Assembly: GCA_963842795.1 (NCBI GenBank)
Contig: CAWJHV010000029.1
Span: 1 to 64,000 of the forward strand
Reading direction: 5' to 3'
Source of the DNA: WHSW01 sp963842795
GTDB taxonomy: Bacteria; Actinomycetota; Thermoleophilia; Solirubrobacterales; 70-9
DNA length: 64,000 bases
Positions 52,225 through 60,635 of this stretch are shown one piece after another. The first letter of the stretch is position 1. The number at the start of each line of letters is the position of its first letter. The notes under the pieces are model-generated. The model was not told the origin of the DNA, did no database searches, and was given only the letters and a program-made list of their open reading frames with translations. The position numbers and the translations under genes were made by a program.

Positions 52225-52476
52225 AACGAAGACCCGAGGAGACCCATTGCCCCAGGGAAAGGTGGCTACCCGCGGAGCTTGACCCTCGTCCTTGGCTTCG
52301 CTGGTCAGGTTCTCGCCGAGGAACACCTCATCGGCGCTCTCGCCAATTAGAACGCCGGTCCTGTCGTAGCCGGCCACGGCGCAGACGTGCGCTTCCGGAA
52401 GCGGGAACGTGGCGGCGATCACGGTCGCTGCCGGAACTACCGGGATCACCCAGATCGCAGCCGCAACGGCGATCAC
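52225..52476 (-). pseudogene. Membrane-anchored ORF running into the repeat (truncated)
   Basis: GTG 52476 overlaps the stop of the previous gene as GTGA. The reading starts MIAVAAAIWVIPVVPAATVI (a membrane helix), then PEAHVCAVAGYDRTGVLIGE and EVFLGENLTSEAKDEG, credible coding sequence up to VFVDEVD. There it enters the RsbW-like repeat out of frame and runs on to 51955. It was probably once a longer protein, or the C-terminal part of the upstream membrane protein: a one-base change in the GGGG near 52485 would fuse them. No family recognised. Confidence 0.5.
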
Positions 52477-53135
52477 TGCCGGCTTCCCCAGGAATAGCGC
52501 GTCTTGCTCGCCAGCTTGGCGCGGAGATCGAGCGTCACGATCATGGATCCCGCAACGGCCAATGTTCCCGAGATCAAGAGGATGAAGGTCGCACTGGTCT
52601 CAGGCCCCTCGTCGCCTTGACTACTGCGAAGAAAGAGGATGACCGCGACGCCGATTAAGAAGACGCCGACAGCGGTGGCCACGGCCCAGCGCAGTGGCTG
52701 GTCGCCGTCTCGATCGAGCAGGTAAGCGCCAGCCCCCAAGCCGATCGCCAGAGCCAGCGGGATGAGAATCCACGGCCACCAGCCTGGAGTCGGCTCCGCA
52801 CCCGCTCTCTGGATCAATAGCAGCACGAGCGTGACGCCCCCGGTAACCACTCCGGCGACCGCCGCCAGAGCGAGGATCCTTCTTCGGTCGTCACCAGAGC
52901 TCTCAGCGAACTGCTCCGCGTTCGGTGCCGTCGATCCGCCTCCAGTGACGAGACGCCAGACGAAGTAGCCGACGCCAACCAGGGCCGTCCATAGAACGAT
53001 CGAACTCAGCCCAGTCGAAATAACCAGTTCACGTGGCAGCTGCGGTATGACGTTCAGTGAGACCGTGTTGCCGAATGAACACAGCGCCAGGCGCACCCAC
53101 GTCACTATCCCTCCGAGCAGATAAACGAGGGCCAC
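52473..53135 (-). CDS. Hypothetical membrane protein, about 6 helices
   Basis: 220 residues from GTG 53135. Membrane helices lie near residues 1-18, 36-60 (LSSIVLWTALVGVGYFVWRL), 87-107 (ILALAAVAGVVTGGVTLVLL), 118-140 (WWPWILIPLALAIGLGAGAYLL), 150-170 and 185-203. The frame upstream of the GTG reads as credible coding (EASKTEESGWLSPLGRVAGL) back to a stop near 53215 but has no standard start codon. The annotated start may therefore be internal, or the start lost. Base composition is less GC-rich than most of the window. No family recognised. Confidence 0.7.
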   Translation of the reverse strand: MALVYLLGGIVTWVRLALCSFGNTVSLNVIPQLPRELVISTGLSSIVLWTALVGVGYFVWRLVTGGGSTAPNAEQFAESSGDDRRRILALAAVAGVVTGGVTLVLLLIQRAGAEPTPGWWPWILIPLALAIGLGAGAYLLDRDGDQPLRWAVATAVGVFLIGVAVILFLRSSQGDEGPETSATFILLISGTLAVAGSMIVTLDLRAKLASKTRYSWGSRQ

Positions 53136-53556
53136 CGCGAGACCGAGTAGGCCCGCGACCCGACCAAGGGGGCTAAGCCAACCTGACTCCTCTGTTTTTG
53201 AGGCCTCTACAGGACTCTAATCCTGCATCAGGCAGCGGACGTCCAATCGGACATCTCGCGCCCGCCGGGGGACTAGAAGTCCCTCTCAAGCGGCCGGTAA
53301 CAGTCACAGCGAGCTTCTGAACTGTGCGCATTCCTTCTTCGATGTACCGAGGACCGCGTGAGGCTGCGGGCCTTTAGAGATCCGCTCGCTTCCGCTCAGC
53401 GCGAAGAGCAGCGGCGGCCGCTGTCGGTCACAGCCGCAGGCGTTAGACCCGGGTCCTGGATGCGAGCACCCACATCCTTCGGCGATCCGCACCATACTTC
53501 TCGTTGATGTTCCCGCGGAGGCAGATGCGCGCGCGACAAGAGTGCGTTCTTGAAGC
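53136..53556. other. 421-base gap with no supported gene
   Basis: The first ~70 bases may be the N-terminal coding part of the preceding minus-strand gene. The remainder has stops in all frames at short intervals and holds no recognised repeat or RNA. Codon pattern and GC are unlike the coding regions. It probably contains the promoter of the 53557 gene. Confidence 0.6.
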
Positions 53557-54378
53557 ATGCCCGGTCCACTAGGCAACGAGGTCAATCCCTCCCTCTGGCT
53601 CCTGGGCAGCATGGCGGTCGCAACCGCCATCCTCACCTTCTTCGGCGTCGAGGGAGACGCGATCAGCCGGCTCATTCGCGTGAATCCATGGGGACTGCGG
53701 ATCGGAGCAATTCTCCTTCTCCTGGCCCTGTCGATCGGGTTCCTGACGCTGAGCGACCGTCCGGCCAAAGGCTGGCGGAGGGGAGTCCAGATAGCCGGAC
53801 TGTCGGCCTTCCTACTAGGCGTCGGCGTACTGCTGTTCGCCCACGCCGACGCTACAGCGGAACAGCAGCGTCCGACAGTCGCAGCCGAGCTGAGCGCGGA
53901 CGCGACAGGGATGACCGCGAAGGTCGCCCTCACGGCCGCAGGTCTGAAGCCCGAGGAGTACCTGTTTGTGATCGTGCAGGGAGCGAGCGCCAGCACGAAG
54001 CTCGATCCGGAGCGCGTCGGCCCCAAACCGAAACAGGCGAATCCCATCAATAAAGGCGAGTTCTCCCTCCAGCGTCTTTATAAGGGTCGCATCGGCCCCA
54101 GCCCGACCGGCGACATCAACATCTCGCTGGCAGTTCCGGTCACAGAAGGCCTGTACGACCAAGTGTGGGTCAAGGCTCGCATCATCGCGAGCGCTGATGC
54201 CGTTGCGACGGACACGCCGCAGACGACGGATGGGAGGCGCGAGGTCGAAGACAATGAAGAATTCGAAGTCGAGTTCGGCCCGTCCGACGTCGAGTTTGGC
54301 CAGTCCGCTTTTCCCTGCTCGCAAGAAACCGTCAACACGGCATGCGCGGTTTTGCTCGTGCCGGCCAGCCCAAAATGA
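53557..54378 (+). CDS. Hypothetical membrane-anchored protein
   Basis: 273 residues from ATG 53557. Three hydrophobic segments (about 12-30, 45-64, 78-95) are followed by a soluble, probably extracytoplasmic domain of about 175 residues (VAAELSADATGMTAKVALTAAGLKPEEYLFVIVQG to the end). A pair of cysteines (PCSQETVNTAC) lies near the C terminus. The domain reads as beta-rich and may be Ig-like. No family recognised. It is first of three same-strand genes with a metallophosphoesterase and a TIG-domain protein, so a shared envelope function is possible. Confidence 0.72.
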   Translation: MPGPLGNEVNPSLWLLGSMAVATAILTFFGVEGDAISRLIRVNPWGLRIGAILLLLALSIGFLTLSDRPAKGWRRGVQIAGLSAFLLGVGVLLFAHADATAEQQRPTVAAELSADATGMTAKVALTAAGLKPEEYLFVIVQGASASTKLDPERVGPKPKQANPINKGEFSLQRLYKGRIGPSPTGDINISLAVPVTEGLYDQVWVKARIIASADAVATDTPQTTDGRREVEDNEEFEVEFGPSDVEFGQSAFPCSQETVNTACAVLLVPASPK

Positions 54379-54454
54379 AACTGAAGGGCAACCCGTTATT
54401 CACTCCGCGAAGCCGTAGCAGCGTGACGCACACCGAGCGTAGGAGAGCGCAATA

Positions 54455-55612
54455 GTGTTTCGACGCTCAACCCACCTCGCGACGCCGAAGTACATCGAGG
54501 CCGTTGGAAAGGCGCTCGACAAGATCTACGACCCGCCGCAAGGCTGGTGGGCCAGGCGGCGATCGCCCGGTCGCAACCTCTCGGAGGCGCGAGAAGCGAA
54601 GGACATCCGGATTGTCGTGATGTCCGACTTGCACCGCGGAACGCTCGACAAGGCCGACGACTTCCGCCGCGCGCACCGCGCGTATCGCGCCGCGCTCGGC
54701 TGGTACCTCGAGCACGACTACGAGCTGTGGCTTCTGGGCGATGTCGAGGAGCTGTGGGAGAACGAGCCGGCCCAGGTCATCCGCACCTACGAGGACGTCC
54801 TCGATCTCGAGCGGAGCTTCGTTGCCCCTGCTGGTCCCGGCCTGCGCCGCTTCTACGGCAACCACGACATGGACTGGAGCAACCCGCGGCGGGTCGGGAA
54901 GCAACTCGGTGACTGGATCATGAACACGCCGGTCATCGAGTCGTTGCGGCTAGAGGTCCTCGACGGCGGAGCTCCGCTCGGCGTCCTTTTCTTCGCGCAC
55001 GGCCACCAGGGCACACCTGGGAGCGATGTCTTCGCGTTTTTCTCGCGGTTCGTCGTGCGCTTCGTGTGGCGCGCCGTGCAGCGCTCGCAGGGCTGGATCG
55101 CCACGACGCCGGCCGAGAGCACCGATATCCGTGGCAAGCACGACGAGGCGATGTTCGAGTGGGCCAAATCGCGGGCCCGCCGCGACACGCCCGGTAGCCG
55201 ACCCGTGTTGATCGCCGGGCACACGCATCATCCCGTCTTCCCAGGTGACGGTCCTGCGCTCCCCACGAGCGGGGAGATCGCACGGCTGCGGGCTGACCTT
55301 GCCGCGGCGACCGACGTGACCGAGCGTGCGCAGCGGCACGCGAACTTGAACTTGAGAGAGGCAATCCGCTGGGAGCCGGCGTTCGACGTGCCGGACAACA
55401 TGCCGCCGTGCTATTTCAACACCGGCTGCTGCTCGTTCCCCGACGCCGACATCACGTGTATCGAGATCAGCGGAACCCGTGACGAGATCCGGCTCGTGCG
55501 CTGGCTCGACGACGACGGGAGCGCCCAACCGCACGCGCTTGACGCCCACCCATTGCGTGAGCTCCTCGCTGCGGTCAACGCCGCTGATTTTGGCGATGGC
55601 CTTCGGCGATGA
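54455..55612 (+). CDS. Calcineurin-like metallophosphoesterase
   Basis: 385 residues from GTG 54455, preceded by AGGAGAG. All metal-binding motifs are present: SDLHRG (Asp58, His60), LLGDVEEL (Asp96), YGNHDMDW (Asn136, His137), FFAHGHQG and AGHTHHPVF (about 249). The overall order resembles UDP-diacylglucosamine hydrolase-like (LpxH/YbbF) phosphoesterases, but with a long C-terminal extension ending in a two-Cys segment (CYFNTGCCSFPDADITC). The substrate is unknown. The next gene's ATG (55596) overlaps its 3' end by 17 bases. Confidence 0.88.
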   Translation: MFRRSTHLATPKYIEAVGKALDKIYDPPQGWWARRRSPGRNLSEAREAKDIRIVVMSDLHRGTLDKADDFRRAHRAYRAALGWYLEHDYELWLLGDVEELWENEPAQVIRTYEDVLDLERSFVAPAGPGLRRFYGNHDMDWSNPRRVGKQLGDWIMNTPVIESLRLEVLDGGAPLGVLFFAHGHQGTPGSDVFAFFSRFVVRFVWRAVQRSQGWIATTPAESTDIRGKHDEAMFEWAKSRARRDTPGSRPVLIAGHTHHPVFPGDGPALPTSGEIARLRADLAAATDVTERAQRHANLNLREAIRWEPAFDVPDNMPPCYFNTGCCSFPDADITCIEISGTRDEIRLVRWLDDDGSAQPHALDAHPLRELLAAVNAADFGDGLRR

Positions 55613-56298
55613 CGCCGGCTGGGAGGCTCAGCAGAAGCTCGGTCTGCAGGATGAGTACCTCATTCTCCTAGGCGGCCCCTTTGCGGCCGCCGTTCTCGCA
55701 CGCGGCATCACGGGCAGCAAGGTCGAGAACGGAACGATCCAGAAGACGGGCACCACTGAGACGGAGAATCCGTTGCAGGGACTCGGAGAACTCGTGAGCG
55801 ACGATGAAGGGCAGGCGGACCTTGCTGACACGCAGTACTTGCTGTTCAACATCATGGCCTTGGCCTACGTACTGGGGACGTTCATCTTCAATGTGGACGA
55901 GGGTTTCCCCGAGATTCCTGATCTCCTGGTTGGGCTGACCAGCGTTTCTGCGGCTGGCTACGTAGGCAAGCTACGTAGGCAAGAAGGTCGCTGAACGATC
56001 CGTCCCCGTCGTGACCAGCGTGCTTCCGACGAAGCAGCGCCGAGACCAACTGGTTGATCTATGGGGCCGCAATCTGATCGTCGCGGGTGGACCCGAAGCT
56101 GGCCCACAGCTTCCTCACATCTTCATCGCCGATAAGGAGGTGACTGACGTCACCGTGATCAGCAACAGTCGCGACGGCAGCGATCATCTCAAGGCGAGGG
56201 TCCCGGCGGACGCCGCCGTCGACGATACCCATATACAGATCGTGACTGCCGCAGGGATCGCGCCAAATGACCCACAGCCCTTTGAGGTTCTCGATTGA
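55596..56298 (+). pseudogene. Membrane protein with C-terminal TIG-like domain, split by a 13-bp duplication
   Basis: The first frame (ATG 55596, MAFGDDAGWEAQQKLGLQDE) has two membrane helices (YLILLGGPFAAAVLARGI, LLFNIMALAYVLGTFIFNV) and a third ending SAAGYVGK. It stops at 55994. The second frame (GTG 56011) encodes an IPT/TIG-like beta domain (LWGRNLIVAGG, IFIADKEVTDVTVISNSRDG, LKARVPADAAVDDTHIQIVT). The unit CTACGTAGGCAAG is present twice in tandem at the junction. Removing one copy makes a single protein reading GYVGKKVAERSVPVVTSVLP. The 290 bases after the gene hold nothing I recognise. Confidence 0.78.
55958..55983 (+). repeat. 13-bp perfect tandem duplication that shifts a reading frame
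   Basis: CTACGTAGGCAAG occurs at 55958-55970 and again at 55971-55983. Thirteen is not a multiple of three, so one extra copy moves the membrane/TIG gene out of frame. Confidence 0.95.
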
Positions 56299-56589
56299 CG
56301 ACCGTCCCTTGCGGCCGAGTGCGCGGGACTCCGCAAGTACGTGAGGTGGGCTAACGAACGGTCACGCTGCCCGAACCATTCCGTTCGGGCCAAGCTCGGA
56401 AGTCACATGACGCGAGCCACAACCGCCTCGACATCGCCGCTCTTGGTTCCGCTCTGCCACTTCGCCAGAAGAGTGACAGCCGCGGCCGCTTTCGCGTTCA
56501 GTCGCGGTACGCGTCGCGTCGCCGAGAATCTGTTCAGTTCGGAGACCGGCTGCGGGTCTCAGAGCGCGAAAGCCGTCTACTCGCCCCGG

Positions 56590-57051
56590 CTAACCGGGTT
56601 CGCTCGCCGGGTTCGCCCGCACCGACCCGCTGACCTCGAACCAGGCTCCGCCGCTGCCGCGGCGATCTCGTCCCCAGCCGGAGGTCAGGTCCGTGAAGAC
56701 CGCGTCGTCCAGCGCCTCCCAGAAGTCGCAGTCGCCGGCGGTCTCGGCGATGTCGATCCGGGCGCTGTCCTCCTTGATCTCGAGATCGAGGTTGACCGCG
56801 CCCTCCGGGCATCGGTCCAGCAACCTCGCGACGATCTCGCCGACCAGCAGCCGCACCCTGCGCTGAAGCAGGGGGTCGCCTGAGCCGAGCGCCGCGTCGA
56901 CCTCGTCCAGCAACTCCCGAAGGCGCCGCGGATCCGGCTGGAACCGGAACCGGGCGACGGTCGGCCGACGCCGCTCCACGGCCTCGCGCGCTGCGCGAGA
57001 CCGTGGAGCGACGCCCGGCCCGGGATTTGAGGGCTGGTCGGCTTCCGGCAT
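56590..57051 (-). CDS. RsbW-like HATPase-type protein, degenerate
   Basis: 153 residues from ATG 57051. RFRFQPDPRRLRELLDEVDAAL, then RRVRLLVGEIVARLLDRCPEGAVNLDLEIKEDSARIDIAETAGD and GGAWFEV follow the secondary-structure order of anti-sigma-factor HATPase domains (RsbW/SpoIIAB). The N-box helix lacks the usual Asn (LVGEIVARLLDRCP) and the glycine-rich lid is poor, so ATP binding may be lost. The role as a regulator is inferred. A 136-bp part of this gene is repeated at 52089-52224. Divergent from the F420/flavin oxidoreductase. Confidence 0.68.
   Translation of the reverse strand: MPEADQPSNPGPGVAPRSRAAREAVERRRPTVARFRFQPDPRRLRELLDEVDAALGSGDPLLQRRVRLLVGEIVARLLDRCPEGAVNLDLEIKEDSARIDIAETAGDCDFWEALDDAVFTDLTSGWGRDRRGSGGAWFEVSGSVRANPASEPG
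56771..56907 (-). repeat. Direct repeat with 52089-52224
   Basis: About 137 bases within the RsbW-like gene match 52089-52224, differing at scattered positions and by one base in length. The two copies are in direct orientation, 4.7 kb apart. They bracket the metallophosphoesterase/membrane/TIG gene set and the hypothetical membrane proteins. Confidence 0.85.
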
Positions 57052-57162
57052 CTGTCGCTGTTGTCGGCCGGCGAGCCGCTCGAGCCGAGCGGCGGCTCGT
57101 CGACTCGGCGGATGGTTGAGCCTGGAGGCCGGGCGGTCGAGTGACTTGAAAGACTCGGCGGG

Positions 57163-57567
57163 ATGGCCGACCTCGATCCCCAGGTCCGCGAGCTGCTCGA
57201 CGCAGCGAACTTCGTCAGCCTCGCGACGCTCAAGGACGGCGCGCCCCACGGGACCGTCGTCTGGGTGGCGGTCGAGGACGGGCGGCCCTGCTTCTTCACC
57301 CAGCCGTCGTCGCTGAAGGCGCGCAACGTGGCCGCCGACGCGCGCGTCGCGATGACCGTCGTCGACCGCGACAACCCGTACCGGAGCGGGCAGCTGCGCG
57401 GCTCGGTCGTCGACACCGTCGAGGGCGACGCCGCGCTCGAGATCATCGACCGGATGTCGCGCAAGTACACGGGCGCGGACTTCCCGATGCGCTCGGGCGT
57501 CGTCTACGTGATCGACGTCGCGAGCTCGCGGCTCACGGAACTGCCCTTCGAGGACACCCCGGGCTGA
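57163..57567 (+). CDS. PPOX-class F420-dependent (pyridoxamine 5'-phosphate oxidase-like) protein
   Basis: 134 residues from ATG 57163. VRELLDAANFVSLATLKDGAPHGTVVWVAVEDGRPCFFTQPSSLKARNVAADARVAMTV is the split-barrel flavin/F420-binding core, and the C terminus (YTGADFPMRSGVVYVIDVASSRLTEL) fits TIGR03618-type PPOX enzymes. Likely an F420- or flavin-dependent reductase of unknown substrate. The bicupin gene begins 14 bases after its stop, so the two are probably co-transcribed. Confidence 0.9.
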   Translation: MADLDPQVRELLDAANFVSLATLKDGAPHGTVVWVAVEDGRPCFFTQPSSLKARNVAADARVAMTVVDRDNPYRSGQLRGSVVDTVEGDAALEIIDRMSRKYTGADFPMRSGVVYVIDVASSRLTELPFEDTPG

Positions 57568-57581
57568 GTGGTCGCGGCGCC

Positions 57582-58427
57582 ATGACCGAGCCAATCGTGA
57601 TCCCACCGGGCGGCGGCGAGGTCATCGCCGACTCGCCCGACCGCACCGTCTTCGTGCTCTCGGACCGCGACGAGCTCCACGCGACCTGGTCGCGCTTCGG
57701 GCCCGGCCGCGACGGCGCCGGCCCCCACATCCACCACAGGCACACTGACTTCTTCTACGTCCTCGAGGGTGAGCTCACCGTGAGGCTCGGCCTCGAGGAC
57801 GAGCAGGTCGCGGCCTCCCCCGGGACGCTCGCCCGCGTCCCGCCGATGGTCGTCCACGGCTTCCGCAACACCGGCGAGGTCGCGGAAACGCACCTCAACT
57901 TCCATGCGCCGGGGGAGGGCTTCATCGCCTACATGCGCGGGCTGCGCGACAGGCAGCCGGTCGACTTCGACCAGGACGAGCCGGAGGCCGACGGAGTCCT
58001 GCCGGCGAGCGAGGCCGTGCTCGGCGGCGAGGAGATCGTGCTCGAGGCCACGGGCCTGCGCGAGGCGCTGCTCTGCGACATCGAGGCGCTCGCGATCTCG
58101 GACACGCGCGCCGAGCCGGGCGCCCCGTCGCCCGACCTCCACAGCCACCCGCAGCACGTCGAGTCGTTCTACGTGCTCGAGGGCGAGGTCGGGTTCACGC
58201 TCGGTGGCGAGGAGTTCCGGGCGCGGACGGGGACCTGGGTCCAGGTTCCCGCGGGCCTCGCCCACACAATGTCGTTCCCGGGCCCTTCGGCGGCCCGCCT
58301 GCTGACGCTTCACTCGCCGAACTCGGGCTTCGGCGCGTTCCTGCGCGCGCTCGCGGACGGCGAGGACGAACCCGAAGCGCTCGCGCGCTCCGGGTTCGAC
58401 CAGCGCCCGGCCGGCGGGTCGGCCTAG
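57582..58427 (+). CDS. Bicupin protein
   Basis: 281 residues from ATG 57582. Two cupin barrels are visible: HIHHRHTDFFYVLEGELTVRLG then RVPPMVVHGFRN in the first half, and LHSHPQHVESFYVLEGEVGFTLGGEEF then VPAGLAHTMSFPG in the second. Metal-binding histidines and a Glu or Gln are kept in both. Function could be dioxygenase, isomerase or sensor. It is coupled in order with the PPOX gene. Its TAG stop shares CTAG (58424-58427) with the stop of the convergent MMPL gene. Confidence 0.9.
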   Translation: MTEPIVIPPGGGEVIADSPDRTVFVLSDRDELHATWSRFGPGRDGAGPHIHHRHTDFFYVLEGELTVRLGLEDEQVAASPGTLARVPPMVVHGFRNTGEVAETHLNFHAPGEGFIAYMRGLRDRQPVDFDQDEPEADGVLPASEAVLGGEEIVLEATGLREALLCDIEALAISDTRAEPGAPSPDLHSHPQHVESFYVLEGEVGFTLGGEEFRARTGTWVQVPAGLAHTMSFPGPSAARLLTLHSPNSGFGAFLRALADGEDEPEALARSGFDQRPAGGSA

Positions 58428-60583
58428 GCGCGGCCCTCGGCCGGCGCGGACCGCCCCTCGACGTCGATCCGCGGCAGGGTCTTCTCGAGCCAGCTCGGGA
58501 GCCACCAGTTGCGGTCGCCGAGCAGCTGCATCACGGCCGGCACCAGGACCATCCGCACCAGGGTCGCGTCGAGGAAGATCGCCGACGCGAGCCCGATCCC
58601 GAACAGCTTCAGGAACACGTCCGGGGCCGCGATGAAGGCGAGGAAGACGACGACCATGATCGCCGCGGCGGCGCTGATCACCCGCGCGCTCTTCGCCAGC
58701 CCGTCGGCCACCGCCCGCGAGTTGTCGCGGTGCTTGAGGTACTCCTCGCGGATCCGCGAGACCAGGAAGACCTCGTAATCCATCGAGAGCCCGAACAGGA
58801 TCGCGAACATCATCACCGGCATGAACGGCGCGATCGGGACCTCGTGGTCGATGCCGATGATCTGCCCGAGCGCACCGCCCTTCGCGAACAGGGTCATCAC
58901 CCCGTACGCGGCGCTCACCGACAGCAGGTTCATGATCGCCGCCTTGAGCGAGATCAGCGGCGAGCGGAACGCGACGAGCAGGAGCAGGAACGAGAGCCCG
59001 ACGACGCCGGCGATGAACAGCGGCATCCGGCCCTTCATGTATTCGCTCTGGTCCTCGAGCGCCGCGGTGACGCCGCCGACCTCGGCGCGGATGTCGGTGT
59101 CGCCGACCGTCGACGGGACGATGTCCTCGCGCAGGCGGTTGACCAGGTCCTCGGTGTCGGCGTCCTGAGGCGAGGTGGTCGGGATCACCGTCAGCAGCGC
59201 GCCCGTGCCGTCCTCGCTGATCACCGGCTCGTTGACGAAGGCGACGCCGTCGTCGGTGCGGATCGCCGCGGCGAGCTTGTCGATGTCCTGCTCTGCCGCG
59301 GGATCCGGGAGCTCGGCGGCGACCACCAGCGGCCCGTTGGCGCCGGGCCCGAAGCCCTCGGCGATCAGGTCGTAGGCCTGCCGGGTCATGGTGTCGGCCG
59401 GGTCGTTGCCGGCGTCGGGGAAGCCGAGCCGCATGCCGAGCGCCGGCGCGGCCAGCGCGAGCAGCACCGCGGTGGCGCCGATCGCCGCGATCCACGGCCG
59501 GCGCTGAACCCCGTGGGCCCAGCGCGCGGCGGGCGAGTTCGGCCGGCCGTCGACCTTGTCGAGATTGCGGCCGAGGAACGGGAGCCGCCACTTGTTCACC
59601 CGCGGGCCGAGGTAGGAGAGCAGCGCGGGCAGCAGCGTGACCGACGCCGCGGCGACGACGAGCACCGCGAGCGAGGCAGAGAGCGCGACCCCGTACATGT
59701 AGGAGAGGCCGGTGAGGCAGAGACCGAGGACCGCGATCACCACGGTCGCGCCGGCGATGATCACGCTGCGCCCGGCGGTCGTCACCGACTCGACGATCGC
59801 GTCGTGCGTGTCCTTGCCGGAGTTGAGCGCGCTGCGGAAGCGGGTGAGGACGAGCAGCGCGTAGTCGATCCCGACCCCGATCCCGATCAGGCCGGAGACG
59901 GCCGTGGTCCAGTCGGGGACGTCGGCGACGTTCGCCAGCAGCAGGATCAGTCCGCCGGAGGAGATCCCGAGCCCGACCAGCGCGATCGCGAGCGGCAGGC
60001 CCGCGGCGACGATCGAGCCGAACGCGATCAGGAGGACGATCGCGGCGCCGAGGAACCCGAGGCCCTCGGGGCTCGACGAGCCCTGCGCCTGGTAGATCAC
60101 GTCCCCGCCGAGCTTGATCTCCAGGCCGTCGCCGCTGTTCTCCTCGGCGGCGGCGATCAGCTGCTCGCCCTGCTCCTTCTCCATCTCCCAGCCGGGGACG
60201 GTCATCGGCAGGGTCGTGGTCCCGACCGTGCCGTCGTCGGAGACGCGGGTCGGCGTCGGCTCGGAGATGTGCTCGACCTGTGTCGCGGCGGCGAAGAAGT
60301 CGTCGAGCCGCTGCTTGACGGCGGGGCTGTCGGCGCCCGCCTCGTCCTTCCAGACGACGTAGACCTCCTGCCCCGAGTAGCCGCCGAACTTGTCCTCGGT
60401 CAGGTTCCCCGCGGCCTCGGACTCCGAGCCCGGCGTGTCGTAGTCGGCGTTGTACTCGCCGGCGACGGCGGAGCCGATGCCGATCGTCGCGACGAGCGCG
60501 ACGATCCAGGCGATCACGACGCGGCCGCGGCGTCGATAGGTCAGGTCTGCGAGAGAGGCGAGGCGACGGGTCATTTTTGGCAC
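58424..60583 (-). CDS. MMPL-family (RND-type) membrane transporter
   Basis: 719 residues from ATG 60583, with AAGGAGTGCC ahead of it. Twelve helices in two sets, each preceded by a large extracytoplasmic domain (after TM1, and between TM7 and TM8). The motifs GIGVGIDYALLVLTRFR and FGLSMDYEVFLVSRIREEYLKH are the paired MMPL signatures with the proton-relay Asp-Tyr pairs. These transporters move lipids or small molecules to the envelope. Probably transcribed from its own promoter within 60590-60700. Convergent with the bicupin gene. Confidence 0.95.
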   Translation of the reverse strand: MPKMTRRLASLADLTYRRRGRVVIAWIVALVATIGIGSAVAGEYNADYDTPGSESEAAGNLTEDKFGGYSGQEVYVVWKDEAGADSPAVKQRLDDFFAAATQVEHISEPTPTRVSDDGTVGTTTLPMTVPGWEMEKEQGEQLIAAAEENSGDGLEIKLGGDVIYQAQGSSSPEGLGFLGAAIVLLIAFGSIVAAGLPLAIALVGLGISSGGLILLLANVADVPDWTTAVSGLIGIGVGIDYALLVLTRFRSALNSGKDTHDAIVESVTTAGRSVIIAGATVVIAVLGLCLTGLSYMYGVALSASLAVLVVAAASVTLLPALLSYLGPRVNKWRLPFLGRNLDKVDGRPNSPAARWAHGVQRRPWIAAIGATAVLLALAAPALGMRLGFPDAGNDPADTMTRQAYDLIAEGFGPGANGPLVVAAELPDPAAEQDIDKLAAAIRTDDGVAFVNEPVISEDGTGALLTVIPTTSPQDADTEDLVNRLREDIVPSTVGDTDIRAEVGGVTAALEDQSEYMKGRMPLFIAGVVGLSFLLLLVAFRSPLISLKAAIMNLLSVSAAYGVMTLFAKGGALGQIIGIDHEVPIAPFMPVMMFAILFGLSMDYEVFLVSRIREEYLKHRDNSRAVADGLAKSARVISAAAAIMVVVFLAFIAAPDVFLKLFGIGLASAIFLDATLVRMVLVPAVMQLLGDRNWWLPSWLEKTLPRIDVEGRSAPAEGRA

Positions 60584-60635
60584 TCCTTGGGCGGACGGAC
60601 TGGGCGGGACGCTCTGAACAAGCGCGAGAACTTAG

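Noticed and set aside
53190..53240. tRNA-Arg-like anticodon arm (AGGACTCTAATCCT)
   Set aside because: The loop is one base short, and no D arm, T arm or acceptor stem can be built around it.
56341..56883. Plus-strand open frame of 180 codons
   Set aside because: Its second half is antisense to the RsbW-like gene and its first half has no recognisable protein pattern.
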